Shown in pieces: positions 16,150-23,805 of a stretch of DNA of 64,000 nucleotides. Position 1 is the first letter of the stretch. The number at the start of each line of letters is the position of its first letter. The stretch is taken from NCBI RefSeq assembly GCF_007997015.1, contig NZ_VOSM01000005.1, positions 186,001-250,000 of the forward strand, in the 5' to 3' direction. This DNA comes from Lujinxingia vulgaris (lineage in GTDB: Bacteria > Myxococcota_A > Bradymonadia > Bradymonadales > Bradymonadaceae). The notes beneath the pieces were generated by a model. It saw only the letters and a program-made list of their open reading frames with translations. It was not told the origin of the DNA and made no database searches. Made by a program: the position numbers and the translations under genes.

Positions 16150-17904
16150 TCAATCTCGCCGCATAAGCCGCATCAGCGGTCCCAGGCGCAACTTCTTACC
16201 CTTACGGCTCGCCGCCACATGCCAGCCCAGCGACCACCAGAAGAGCGTCGTGGCCGAGAGCGCCGCCAGAATCCCGATGATCAAAAGCACCGACACCCCG
16301 AAAATCTCCCGATCGAAGGGCCGCAAAAGCATCGCCGCCACCACCGCCAACCCCGAGGCGATCACGCCTAAGAAGAGGCGAGTGCCCAGGGTGTTGAGAA
16401 CTTCGCCGAGCTGGTCGAGGGATTCGTTGCGCACCGTCACCGTGAGGTTTCCGCCCTCCAGGTCCATGAGCACCTGGTCGAGCTGCTGGGGCACCTTGGT
16501 CACAAAGCTCGAGACCCCGACGGCCGCGCTCAGCGCCGACTGCGCGAGCTTTTTGGCCGAATACTTCTTCAGCGCCAGATCGCGGGCATAGGGCAGGCCG
16601 ATGGCCATCACGTCCATATCCGGCTTGAGCCGGCGCATGATGCCCTCGATGGTCGCCGCCGTCTTCACCAGCACGGCATAGTTGGGGTTGAGGCGAATGC
16701 GGTGGTACTGCGCCGCGTCCATCACCTCCTGGATGAACTGGCTCACATCAAAATCGCCCACCGTCGCGCTGATGTACTTATCGCGCACCCGCTCCACATC
16801 CGAGCGAAACTCCCGCAGGTTCACCCGCCCCACCGGATCGCCCATCTCCAGAAGGGCGCGGGCAATCGCGTCAACATCGCCGGTGAGCACGTTGAGGATC
16901 AGCCCGATCAGGTCGTCCTGCTGCCGACTGGAGAGGCGCCCCACAAGCCCGAAGTCGATAAAAATCAGCGAGCCATCGTCGCGCACCATGATGTTGCCCG
17001 GGTGCGGATCGCCGTGAAAAAACCCGTCGTAGAGCACCATCTTGACCATGGCGTCGAGCAGGTTATGCAGCACGGTCTCCGCAAGCTCGCTGCCCCCCTC
17101 GATATCCGCGAGTTTGCCGGCCTGCACAAACTCCATGGTCATGACTTCGGCGCGGGTCAGCTCGTCGTAGACAAAGGGCACGCTGACGCCGGCGACATCC
17201 GCGAAGTTTTTGCCGAACTCCTGCACATTTTTGGCCTCCTGACGAAAGTCCAGCTCCGCCAGGATCGCCCGCTCAAACTCCTGCACGATGGCCGTTGGCG
17301 AGTAGAGCTCGATCTCCTCGACCGTCGCCTCCAAAAAGCGGGCCAGATAATAGAGAAGATCGAGATCGGCGCGAATCTGCTCGTCAATACCCAGGCGCTG
17401 CACCTTCACGACCACCTGCGTGCCATCCTTCAACGTCGCGCGGTGAACCTGACCGATGCTCGCCGCCGCAAGCGGCTTCTCCTCAAAACTCGCGTAGGCC
17501 TCCTCCAGCGTCAGCCCCAGGCTCGACTCCACCTGCGCGCGGATCGTCTCCATGGGCATCGGGCTGACCGCGTCCTGAAGCTTGCGCAGCTCGTCGAGGA
17601 ACTCCTTGGGCACAAGGTCGGGGCGCGTGGAGAGCACCTGCCCGAGTTTCACAAAGGTCGGCCCCAGGTCTTCGAGCACACGCCGAAAACGCACCGCCGC
17701 CTCGGAGCGGTCCGGACCGATGAGCGCCTCCACGGCCTCATCGCCCTCAAAGCCCTCACTCTCCTGGCGCAGCCCCCCGTCGCCCACAAAACGCCCCAGC
17801 CCCGCCCGCCGCGCCACCGCCGAAAACCCGTGCCGGGTCAGCACACTGGAGATGGTCCGCAGGCGCTTGATGTCCTGAACCGCCGCTCTGACTGGTGATG
17901 CCAT
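16150..17904 (-). CDS. ABC1/UbiB (AarF) family atypical kinase
   Basis: The protein is 584 aa. It shows the family marks: FVKLGQVLSTRPDLVP (KxGQ motif, about 82-97), the Ala-rich loop PLAAASIGQVHRA, the Lys of VVVKVQR, HGDPHPGNI and IDFGLVG. Two hydrophobic helices lie near the C-terminus (about 500-560) and end in a basic tail. UbiB-type proteins support isoprenoid-quinone or lipid metabolism by ATPase/kinase-like activity; the substrate is not known here. The start at 17904 has GGGAGTAGG upstream; the longer reading would begin at a TTG. Confidence 0.9.
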   Translation of the reverse strand: MASPVRAAVQDIKRLRTISSVLTRHGFSAVARRAGLGRFVGDGGLRQESEGFEGDEAVEALIGPDRSEAAVRFRRVLEDLGPTFVKLGQVLSTRPDLVPKEFLDELRKLQDAVSPMPMETIRAQVESSLGLTLEEAYASFEEKPLAAASIGQVHRATLKDGTQVVVKVQRLGIDEQIRADLDLLYYLARFLEATVEEIELYSPTAIVQEFERAILAELDFRQEAKNVQEFGKNFADVAGVSVPFVYDELTRAEVMTMEFVQAGKLADIEGGSELAETVLHNLLDAMVKMVLYDGFFHGDPHPGNIMVRDDGSLIFIDFGLVGRLSSRQQDDLIGLILNVLTGDVDAIARALLEMGDPVGRVNLREFRSDVERVRDKYISATVGDFDVSQFIQEVMDAAQYHRIRLNPNYAVLVKTAATIEGIMRRLKPDMDVMAIGLPYARDLALKKYSAKKLAQSALSAAVGVSSFVTKVPQQLDQVLMDLEGGNLTVTVRNESLDQLGEVLNTLGTRLFLGVIASGLAVVAAMLLRPFDREIFGVSVLLIIGILAALSATTLFWWSLGWHVAASRKGKKLRLGPLMRLMRRD

Positions 17905-18188
17905 CGTGCCTACTCCCACACTGACGTTTTCAACCGGCAACCTCGCCGCACCCTAGCAACAACTTCCCTCGACGACCACATAAGCAGCGCCGCACCCAAC
18001 CACCCAACCCCAACCCGCATACCACCCACGCCCACACGAACCTCCCCACACCGCATACCCCCCAACGCCCTCAACCACACAACCACCCAACCACCTAACC
18101 ACAAAACGCACCCCACCCCTCGCCCACACGAACCTCCCCACACCGCATCCCCCTGACCCCACACCCTTACATCTGTTTACACCCCCGA
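17905..18188. other. C-rich low-complexity intergenic region
   Basis: This stretch is unusually rich in C and A with very little G on the plus strand, built from CACC/AACC-type words. A 28-bp segment starting CGCCCACACGAACC is exactly repeated at 18029-18056 and 18121-18148, 92 bp apart. I see no gene. It is upstream of the UbiB-like gene on the minus strand. Confidence 0.7.
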
Positions 18189-18217
18189 TTGACATCTTTT
18201 GAAGGGATGCCGAGAAT
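18189..18217 (+). promoter_or_regulatory. Candidate sigma-70 promoter
   Basis: TTGACA at 18189-18194, a 17-bp spacer and GAGAAT at 18212-18217 lie about 80 bp before the GNAT-like gene start. The -35 is perfect and the -10 matches four of six positions. Confidence 0.45.
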
Positions 18218-18295
18218 GCCGGGCCGATCTGGAGCCACCCTTGCGCGCGCTCCCGGCAAAGCCCCTGGCAACCTCTTCGGCCTCCCCTATCGCCT

Positions 18296-19252
18296 ATGCG
18301 ACTCTCACTTGCGCGCCCCGAACAGGCCCGGCGCCTCAGCCAGTTCTACCGCTCGATTCACGGGCCGGAGTTTGCTCATCAGGAGCTCTTCAAGCCCGAT
18401 ACGCTGGCGCAGCTGCTCAGCGATGGCGAGATCGCCATTGTGGTGGCCACCCACGAGCGCGATCTTCTGGGCTGCGGGCTGGCCTTTGTGCGCAGCTGGA
18501 ACCAGTCGCTGGAGATCAGCACCTTGAGCGTCTCAGCGCACCCTCGCCGCGGCGAGATTGCGAAGGCGCTTTTTGAGGCGTTGCGCCGGCTGGGGGTAAA
18601 GTCGTACGGCGTGGCGTTTTTCCGCGCCTCGACCGAGTCGAGCTTTCGCCGCGGCCGCGACATGGGCGCGACCTGCTGGGGCTATCGCCCGGCGCCCGGC
18701 TCCCAGGATATTGGCCAGGCCGAGCTGATCATGGGTTTTATCAACCCCGGCGGCCAGCACCGACGCGCCGAACCCCCGCATAACGCGCTGACATCGACGC
18801 CTTTTGCCATGCGCATCATCGATCTTCTCGATGAGGCCGAGCGCAACGTGCCTTACCCCAAAAGTTTTCCGGTGGGCTGCCCTCGCGGCACCGGCGCGCC
18901 GGTGATCTCCGGGCGCATCTGGCCGACCTACCACTCCCGCGGAAACTACATCTACATCGAGAACGCCGCGGGCACCTTCCCCGTCGAGATCATCAAAGAG
19001 TTCACCGAGCGGGTGCGCAAAAAAGGTGTGCGCGATGTGCGCCTGACCCTGCCGGTCAACCACGAGCAGGCCTACCACCAGCTCTGCGCCATCGGCTTTC
19101 GCGCGGTCGCGTATCTGCCGGGCTGGTTTTTGCGCGGCCCCAACCGCTTTGATTGTGTGGAGCTCGTCTACGGCGCGCCGCCGATCAACCACAGCCCCAC
19201 GACCTTCGTGGAGCGCGCGGTCACCAAGATCCACAAAGATCTTCGCGCCTGA
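18296..19252 (+). CDS. GNAT-like N-acetyltransferase-fold protein
   Basis: The protein is 318 aa. The N-terminal half (MRLSLARPEQARRLSQFYRSIH... followed by STLSVSAHPRRGEIAKALFEALR) has the beta-alpha layout of a GNAT acetyl-CoA site, with HPRRGEIAKAL at the pyrophosphate-loop position. The C-terminal half (about 175-318) may be a second, degenerate GNAT-like domain. The substrate is unknown. No clear SD precedes the ATG at 18296. A poly-T tract follows the stop, and a weak AAGATC/GATCTT hairpin lies inside the last codons. Confidence 0.65.
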   Translation: MRLSLARPEQARRLSQFYRSIHGPEFAHQELFKPDTLAQLLSDGEIAIVVATHERDLLGCGLAFVRSWNQSLEISTLSVSAHPRRGEIAKALFEALRRLGVKSYGVAFFRASTESSFRRGRDMGATCWGYRPAPGSQDIGQAELIMGFINPGGQHRRAEPPHNALTSTPFAMRIIDLLDEAERNVPYPKSFPVGCPRGTGAPVISGRIWPTYHSRGNYIYIENAAGTFPVEIIKEFTERVRKKGVRDVRLTLPVNHEQAYHQLCAIGFRAVAYLPGWFLRGPNRFDCVELVYGAPPINHSPTTFVERAVTKIHKDLRA

Positions 19253-19299
19253 TTTTTTTAATTTTTTTTTCCCTGACAAACGCTTGCCAGGGCGCGGCC

Positions 19300-20061
19300 T
19301 TACTCGAGCAAAAAATTCACGGGAACGACGAGCTCAAACTCGTCGATCACCGCGTCTTCGGGGAGGCCCGCGTAAGGCTCGGCGGCCTCCACCATGCGCA
19401 GCACCTCCTTATCGAGGAGGTTGTTTCCGCTGGAGCGCACAAGCTGCGGCGGCTGCGCCAGGGTGCCATCACGACGGATGATGATGCGCACCACCGCCTC
19501 CCCCTCCACACCCATGCGGCGGGCCATGCGCGGGTAGCGTTTTTCGGCCTCCAGGGCACCGGTGATGCGCGATTCGTAGGCCCCCCAGTCCACCGGATCG
19601 ACAAGCGGCGCCGGCGGCTCGGCGGGCTCAGGATCGGGCGCGGGCTCATCGACCACGGGCGCCTCTTCCACAGGCTCAGTCGCCTCCGGCGCCACCTCCT
19701 CCGGAGGTTCCAGACTCACCGGCGCCTCTTCGGGCACAGGCACGATCTCGGGCTCCGGCTCGTTGACCACAACCTCGGAGCTCGCCACTTTCGGCGCCTC
19801 AACCTGCTGGCGAGGCGGCGGTTTGACGGGCTCCGGCGGCGGCTCGGGCACAACCTCCGGCTCAGGCATTGGCTCGGGCTCGGGCAAAGGCTCCACCGGT
19901 TCGGCCACCGGCTCGGGCGCTTTTAAGGTGAGCGTGATCGGCTCCGGATCGACCTCTTCGGCGCGATCAAAGCTCAGCGGCACCGCCGCAAGGCCCAGAT
20001 GCAACGCCAGCACCACGCCCAGCGGTCTGCCCCACCCCACCCTTTGCGAAGATTCCGTCAT
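19300..20061 (-). CDS. tonB: TonB energy transducer
   Basis: The protein is 253 aa. It has one N-terminal membrane anchor (about 12-28), a long Pro/Glu-rich periplasm-spanning segment (about 35-165) and a TonB C-terminal domain. The C-terminal domain shows YPRMARRMGVEGEAVVRI, IIRRDGTL and SSGNNLLDKEV. It carries inner-membrane proton-motive energy to outer-membrane receptors. It is last in the exbB-exbD-tonB operon, seven bases after the exbD stop. The start at 20061 gives the usual short cytoplasmic tail. Confidence 0.92.
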   Translation of the reverse strand: MTESSQRVGWGRPLGVVLALHLGLAAVPLSFDRAEEVDPEPITLTLKAPEPVAEPVEPLPEPEPMPEPEVVPEPPPEPVKPPPRQQVEAPKVASSEVVVNEPEPEIVPVPEEAPVSLEPPEEVAPEATEPVEEAPVVDEPAPDPEPAEPPAPLVDPVDWGAYESRITGALEAEKRYPRMARRMGVEGEAVVRIIIRRDGTLAQPPQLVRSSGNNLLDKEVLRMVEAAEPYAGLPEDAVIDEFELVVPVNFLLE

Positions 20062-20068
20062 CACGCGC

Positions 20069-20464
20069 TCAGTCGGCCTTGCGCGTGGCGATGGAGACCG
20101 ACTCAAACCCGGCCTTCGACGCCTCATCAAAGACAAACACCGCTTCTTCCAGCGCCACCTGGCGGTCGCCCACGAGCACGAGCACCTCAAAGCTCTCGCG
20201 GCTCTTAAGCAACGCCTGGCCCAGTCCCTCGCGGGTCACCGGGTCGTCGCCCAACATCATCGAGCCATCGGCTTTCAGCGTGAGCGTCTGCGCCTCCGGA
20301 GTGGCCGCGCTTGTGGACTCAGCCTGGGGCAGCACCACGCCCATCTCGCGCACCCGATCGAAGTTCGCCGCCAGCACCACGAAGATCAGCAGGATGAAGA
20401 CCACATCGATCAGCGCCGAGACGTTGATGGTGGGCGACTCCCGCTCAAAACTCTCAAACTGCAT
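20069..20464 (-). CDS. exbD: ExbD/TolR-type proton-channel subunit
   Basis: The protein is 131 aa. One N-terminal TM segment contains INVSALIDVVFILLIFVVL, with the conserved functional Asp of the ExbD/TolR family (LIDVVF). The C-terminal periplasmic domain follows (LTLKADGSMMLGD...LVGDRQV). The ATG at 20464 overlaps the end of the upstream ExbB-like gene by 11 bases and has GAGG upstream, implying coupled translation. It forms the energising complex with the ExbB and TonB products next to it. Confidence 0.92.
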   Translation of the reverse strand: MQFESFERESPTINVSALIDVVFILLIFVVLAANFDRVREMGVVLPQAESTSAATPEAQTLTLKADGSMMLGDDPVTREGLGQALLKSRESFEVLVLVGDRQVALEEAVFVFDEASKAGFESVSIATRKAD

Positions 20465-21131
20465 CGGCCGCCTCACGCACCAGCGTGGGCACCGGGCGCT
20501 TCTGCCCCGGATCGGTCTGGGGCAGCGGCAGCGCGGTGAGCACCTGCGAGATCGCGTCGCTCAAGGTCAGCCGGAAGCCGTCGGTGCGCGCGTTCAAAAA
20601 GGTGTAGCCGGCCAGCGAAGGCACGGCCACCATCAGGCCGGCGGCCGTGGTCAGAAGCGCCTTCCAGATGCCCGAGGCAAGAAGTTGAGCGTCGACCATC
20701 GCCGCGCCCGCGCCCTGCATGCCGATGAAGAGCTCCACCATCCCCACCACCGTGCCCAGAAGCCCCAGGAGCGGAGCGACCTGCGCGATGAACGAGAGGG
20801 CGCCGACGTTTTTCTCCAGACGCTGCAATTCCAGGCTGCCGCAACGCGCGGCTTCGGCCTCCACACGATCCGGACGACGCTCAAAAGTCTCCAGCATCGC
20901 GTCGATCACGCGCCCCACCGGGTGAACGCTACCCCGGGCACGCTCGCGCGCCCCGGCCATATCGCCCTCATCAATGGCCTCGAGCACCTCACCCAGCCAC
21001 TGCACCTGGCCCAGGCGCTGCGCCCGAAACTCCAGCGCTTTTTTGACAAAAATGGCCACCATCAACGCCGAACAGGCGTAGATCGGGGCCATCGCCCATC
21101 CCCCATTTGTCATCAATTCGCCAAGCGTCAT
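20454..21131 (-). CDS. exbB: ExbB/TolQ/MotA-family proton-channel protein
   Basis: The protein is about 225 aa. Three TM segments are visible (WAMAPIYACSALMVAIFV; IAQVAPLLGLLGTVVGMVELF; WKALLTTAAGLMVAVPSLAGY). The second and third carry the conserved GLLGTVxGM and TxAGLxVAxP motifs. It is first in the exbB-exbD-tonB operon. The start is uncertain: MTLGELM at 21131 fits the family and has GAGAG five bases upstream; 21143 (ATG) and 21188 (GTG) are alternatives. Confidence 0.9.
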   Translation of the reverse strand: MTLGELMTNGGWAMAPIYACSALMVAIFVKKALEFRAQRLGQVQWLGEVLEAIDEGDMAGARERARGSVHPVGRVIDAMLETFERRPDRVEAEAARCGSLELQRLEKNVGALSFIAQVAPLLGLLGTVVGMVELFIGMQGAGAAMVDAQLLASGIWKALLTTAAGLMVAVPSLAGYTFLNARTDGFRLTLSDAISQVLTALPLPQTDPGQKRPVPTLVREAADAV

Positions 21132-21283
21132 CGCTGCTCTCATCGCTTCGGTGGACGTCAAACCACGCTCCTTCCATAGCGTAATCACTCCACCCTAACA
21201 ATGAAAATCAGTTTCAATTTCACATCTTTTCGTCTTTTTTCGACGACTTAGCCTCCGCAACGCCCGCGCGCGCCCCCGATCAC

Positions 21284-21328
21284 GCGATCTGCGGTGAATG
21301 GACACCCTTTCGGCCTCACCGCGATCGC
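21284..21328. repeat. Intergenic inverted repeat
   Basis: The arms GCGATCTGCGGTGA (21284-21297) and TCACCGCGATCGC (21316-21328) can form a stem with one bulge. They lie between the end of the rhodanese gene (21349) and the start of exbB. No T-tract follows closely on the minus strand, so it is not a standard terminator. Confidence 0.5.
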
Positions 21329-21348
21329 GCTGCATCCCCATTCTTGCC

Positions 21349-22350
21349 CTAAGGCACCCGCACCGGCCGATCGCTCTGACGCGTCCACTCCCACATCGAC
21401 GCGTCGTAATTGGCAACCTCCCCATAACCCAGCGCCCGCAGCACCGAATACACAAAGCCCGAACGGATGCCCCCGGTGCAATACGCGATCACCTCGTCGG
21501 TGCGCTCCACCCCGCGCGCCTTGAGCATCGACTCGATCTGTGCGCGGGATTTGAGCCGCTGCCCCTCAAAAAGATCTTCCCACCAGAGATGCTGCGCCCC
21601 CGGGATATGCCCGGCGCGCGACTCCCCGTACTTGACCTTGCCGCCGTACTCCTCGGCCTCGCGGGTATCGAGCAGCGCCACGTCGTCTCGCGAGAGCGCC
21701 GCCTGAACCTCGGCAGTGGTGGCCCGATAGGCCTCCCGGCGCCGCACCTCAAAATCGCCGGCGCTTCGGTCGGCCTGCGCTCCGGATTCGAGCTCGTGTC
21801 CAGCCGCCTCCCAGGCCTGAATGCCCCCCCAGAGCACATAGACCCGCCCATGCCCCACGTACTCCAGCGTCCAATGCAGCCTCCCCTCCTCGCCCCACGT
21901 CCCCGGCGCGCGCCAACCCCCGTAGACCACCACCGGCTTACCGTTAAACACGCCGGCCTCGCGCAACCTCACCTGAAGATGCGCGTTGCTCGCCAGCGCC
22001 CCCTGCTGCTCCCCGCTCACAAGGGTCGTCCACGGCACGTTTGCTGCCCCCGGAAGATGTCCCCGGCGAAAATCCGAGGATTCGCGCGCATCCAGCACCG
22101 CCGCCCCCTCGGCGATCAGCGCCCGGGCGCGCTCCACATCCACGAACACTTCAACGGCCTGCTCCCCAAAGCTCTCCAGAGTTCCGGAAGTCGCAGACTC
22201 CTGCGCCTGCACCGGGCAGATCGCTCCGCTTGCGCAGAGTAACCATGCGCCCATGACAAGCGTCGCCAGCGCCCCTCCCACACCTCGAAATCTTCTGCGT
22301 TGTGTCGCCAAAACCGCTCCTTCTACCTTCAACCTTCGCGCGTCCCTCAT
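21349..22350 (-). CDS. Exported double-rhodanese sulfurtransferase
   Basis: The protein is 333 aa. An N-terminal signal segment (LATLVMGAWLLCASGAICPVQAQ) precedes two rhodanese domains, about 65-185 and 210-330. The first keeps DARESSDFRRGHLPGA but lacks the catalytic Cys (YGGWRAPG). The second has the active-site loop in AYCTGGIRSGF and ends ASMWEWT. This arrangement is that of thiosulfate/3-mercaptopyruvate sulfurtransferases. Export suggests periplasmic sulfane-sulfur or cyanide chemistry (inference). It is a paralogue of the next gene upstream (22527-23492). Confidence 0.9.
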   Translation of the reverse strand: MRDARRLKVEGAVLATQRRRFRGVGGALATLVMGAWLLCASGAICPVQAQESATSGTLESFGEQAVEVFVDVERARALIAEGAAVLDARESSDFRRGHLPGAANVPWTTLVSGEQQGALASNAHLQVRLREAGVFNGKPVVVYGGWRAPGTWGEEGRLHWTLEYVGHGRVYVLWGGIQAWEAAGHELESGAQADRSAGDFEVRRREAYRATTAEVQAALSRDDVALLDTREAEEYGGKVKYGESRAGHIPGAQHLWWEDLFEGQRLKSRAQIESMLKARGVERTDEVIAYCTGGIRSGFVYSVLRALGYGEVANYDASMWEWTRQSDRPVRVP

Positions 22351-22420
22351 AAACGCTCGCCAGCAGGGTGCGCCATGATCACATCACTCGGATCACTCTG
22401 AATGTCGTAGCATCCCGAAC

Positions 22421-22464
22421 AAAAAAAACGCGCCGCCTTAACGTAGGACGTCTCAGCAGCGCGC
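22421..22464 (-). terminator. Terminator of the sulfurtransferase lipoprotein gene
   Basis: On the minus strand a stem CGCGCTGC...GGCGGCGCG with an inner ACGT/ACGT pairing is followed by eight T (plus-strand A run 22421-22428). It lies about 65 bp beyond the stop at 22527. Confidence 0.8.
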
Positions 22465-22526
22465 TTTATTTGATCGTCATACGCCGTGCGCGGCTCACCG
22501 GGAGCCACAAACCCGGGCGCTGAGCC

Positions 22527-23492
22527 TTAGTCGCGCTCTTCCACCACCTTCACCGTATCTTCATCGCGCGACCACTCCCACCACGACCCGTCGTAGTTCT
22601 TGGGCTCGGGGTAGTCCAGGTACTTGAGCACCGCGTAAAAGAAGCCGCTGCGCACGCCACTCTGGCAGTAGGGAATGGCCAGGGTGCCGTCCACGATGCC
22701 CAGCGCTTCGAGCTCAGCGCGAAGCTCGTCGGCGGGGCGAAGCGTGCCGTCTTCCGACAACACATTCTCCCAGTGGTAGTGCACGGCTTCGGGGATATGG
22801 CCACCATAGTCATTATTGCGCAGGTTCTCGCCAAACCACTCCTCGATGGTGCGCGTATCCACCAGACGGATCGTCTCATCCTCAATCGCCGCCTCAACCT
22901 CCTCGATGGTCGCGCGGCGCTGCGGCTGCAACTCCACGGTGAAGTCGCCCTCCACAGCCTCATTCACACCGGCCTCAATCGCCTCAAAACGCGCGCCGGT
23001 CCACTGATCAAAGCCACCGTCGAGCAGGTAGACGTTGTCGTGTCCCAGGTACTCCAGCGTCCAGAACACGCGACCCGAGGCCGACTCCGAGCTGCCACCA
23101 CCGCCGTAAATCAGGACGGGCTGATCGTCGTTGATGCCGTGCTTGCGCGCCTCATTCTGCAGAAACCCGGGATCTTCGTGGATGATGCCGTTGAACTCCG
23201 GCTTCGCAAAGACCTTCCAGTCGATGTTGATCGCACCGGGCACATGCCCGGTGGCGTAGGTGGTGTCCTGGCGCGTATCGAGCACCAGCGCGCCCTGCCG
23301 CCGAAGAAACTCAAACTCCTCGGCATTGACAAAAACCTCCGCCTCACACGTCCCCGTCTCCTCCGAGCAGCCCTCGGGCGTATCGAATTGGGCGGCCTCC
23401 TGGCCACACCCCACCGAGAGCGTCAGCGCCACTGCCGCCGCAGCCCACATCGACCATTGCCCTGCTTTTTTCGTCGCTTCGATCATGCCCAT
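22527..23492 (-). CDS. Lipoprotein double-rhodanese sulfurtransferase
   Basis: The protein is 321 aa. A lipoprotein signal (LTLSVGC-GQ) precedes two rhodanese domains. The first (VLDTRQDTTYATGHVPGAINIDW) lacks a catalytic Cys at its loop (YGGGGSSESASG). The second carries PYCQSGVRSGF and the C-terminal SWWEWSRDEDT. The domain layout and the WEW tail match the neighbour at 21349, so these are tandem paralogues, one lipid-anchored and one probably soluble or membrane-tethered. The ATG at 23492 has GAGGG upstream; a GTG sits one codon earlier. Confidence 0.92.
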   Translation of the reverse strand: MGMIEATKKAGQWSMWAAAAVALTLSVGCGQEAAQFDTPEGCSEETGTCEAEVFVNAEEFEFLRRQGALVLDTRQDTTYATGHVPGAINIDWKVFAKPEFNGIIHEDPGFLQNEARKHGINDDQPVLIYGGGGSSESASGRVFWTLEYLGHDNVYLLDGGFDQWTGARFEAIEAGVNEAVEGDFTVELQPQRRATIEEVEAAIEDETIRLVDTRTIEEWFGENLRNNDYGGHIPEAVHYHWENVLSEDGTLRPADELRAELEALGIVDGTLAIPYCQSGVRSGFFYAVLKYLDYPEPKNYDGSWWEWSRDEDTVKVVEERD

Positions 23493-23805
23493 CACTGCCC
23501 TCGCTACGTCACTCAGGCCCGGTCTGAAGCCGGGCGGGTTTGTTCATCCATAATTCCTATCCGCAAACTATGAATTGCGGACACGAGAAAACATAGCGAT
23601 GCACTAGGAATTAATCAACCTCGAAACAACACACCCAATACCCCATAAAAATCAACCACTTAACCAACATGCATGCACGGATGCGCGATTATTTACCTCC
23701 GCATCCGCAACTTTCTCCGCCAGCGCTCGACAATAAGAAGGTGACCCTGACCACGAGCGACGCGCGAGGTGCGCCTGCCTTCGCCAGAGACCCATCGGAG
23801 AACCC
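23493..23805. other. AT-richer divergent intergenic region
   Basis: This 313-bp gap separates the minus-strand sulfurtransferase from the plus-strand 739-aa protein. It is clearly richer in A/T than its surroundings (especially 23555-23700), as expected for a promoter region. Apart from the dyad at 23560-23581 I see no defined element. TATCCGCAAACT and CATCCGCAACTT are two related words. Confidence 0.6.
23560..23581. promoter_or_regulatory. Operator-like dyad TCCGCAA-N8-TTGCGGA
   Basis: Perfect 7-bp arms, TCCGCAA (23560-23566) and TTGCGGA (23575-23581), are separated by 8 bp in a locally AT-rich stretch. The dyad lies about 68 bp upstream of the sulfurtransferase start and 225 bp upstream of the divergent gene. 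Its size and spacing fit a dimeric repressor site; the regulator is unknown. Confidence 0.5.

Noticed and set aside
15224-16591. Long plus-strand ORFs over the 41/82-bp array
   Set aside because: They depend on repeat translation, run antisense into the methyltransferase and UbiB-like genes, and lack start support.
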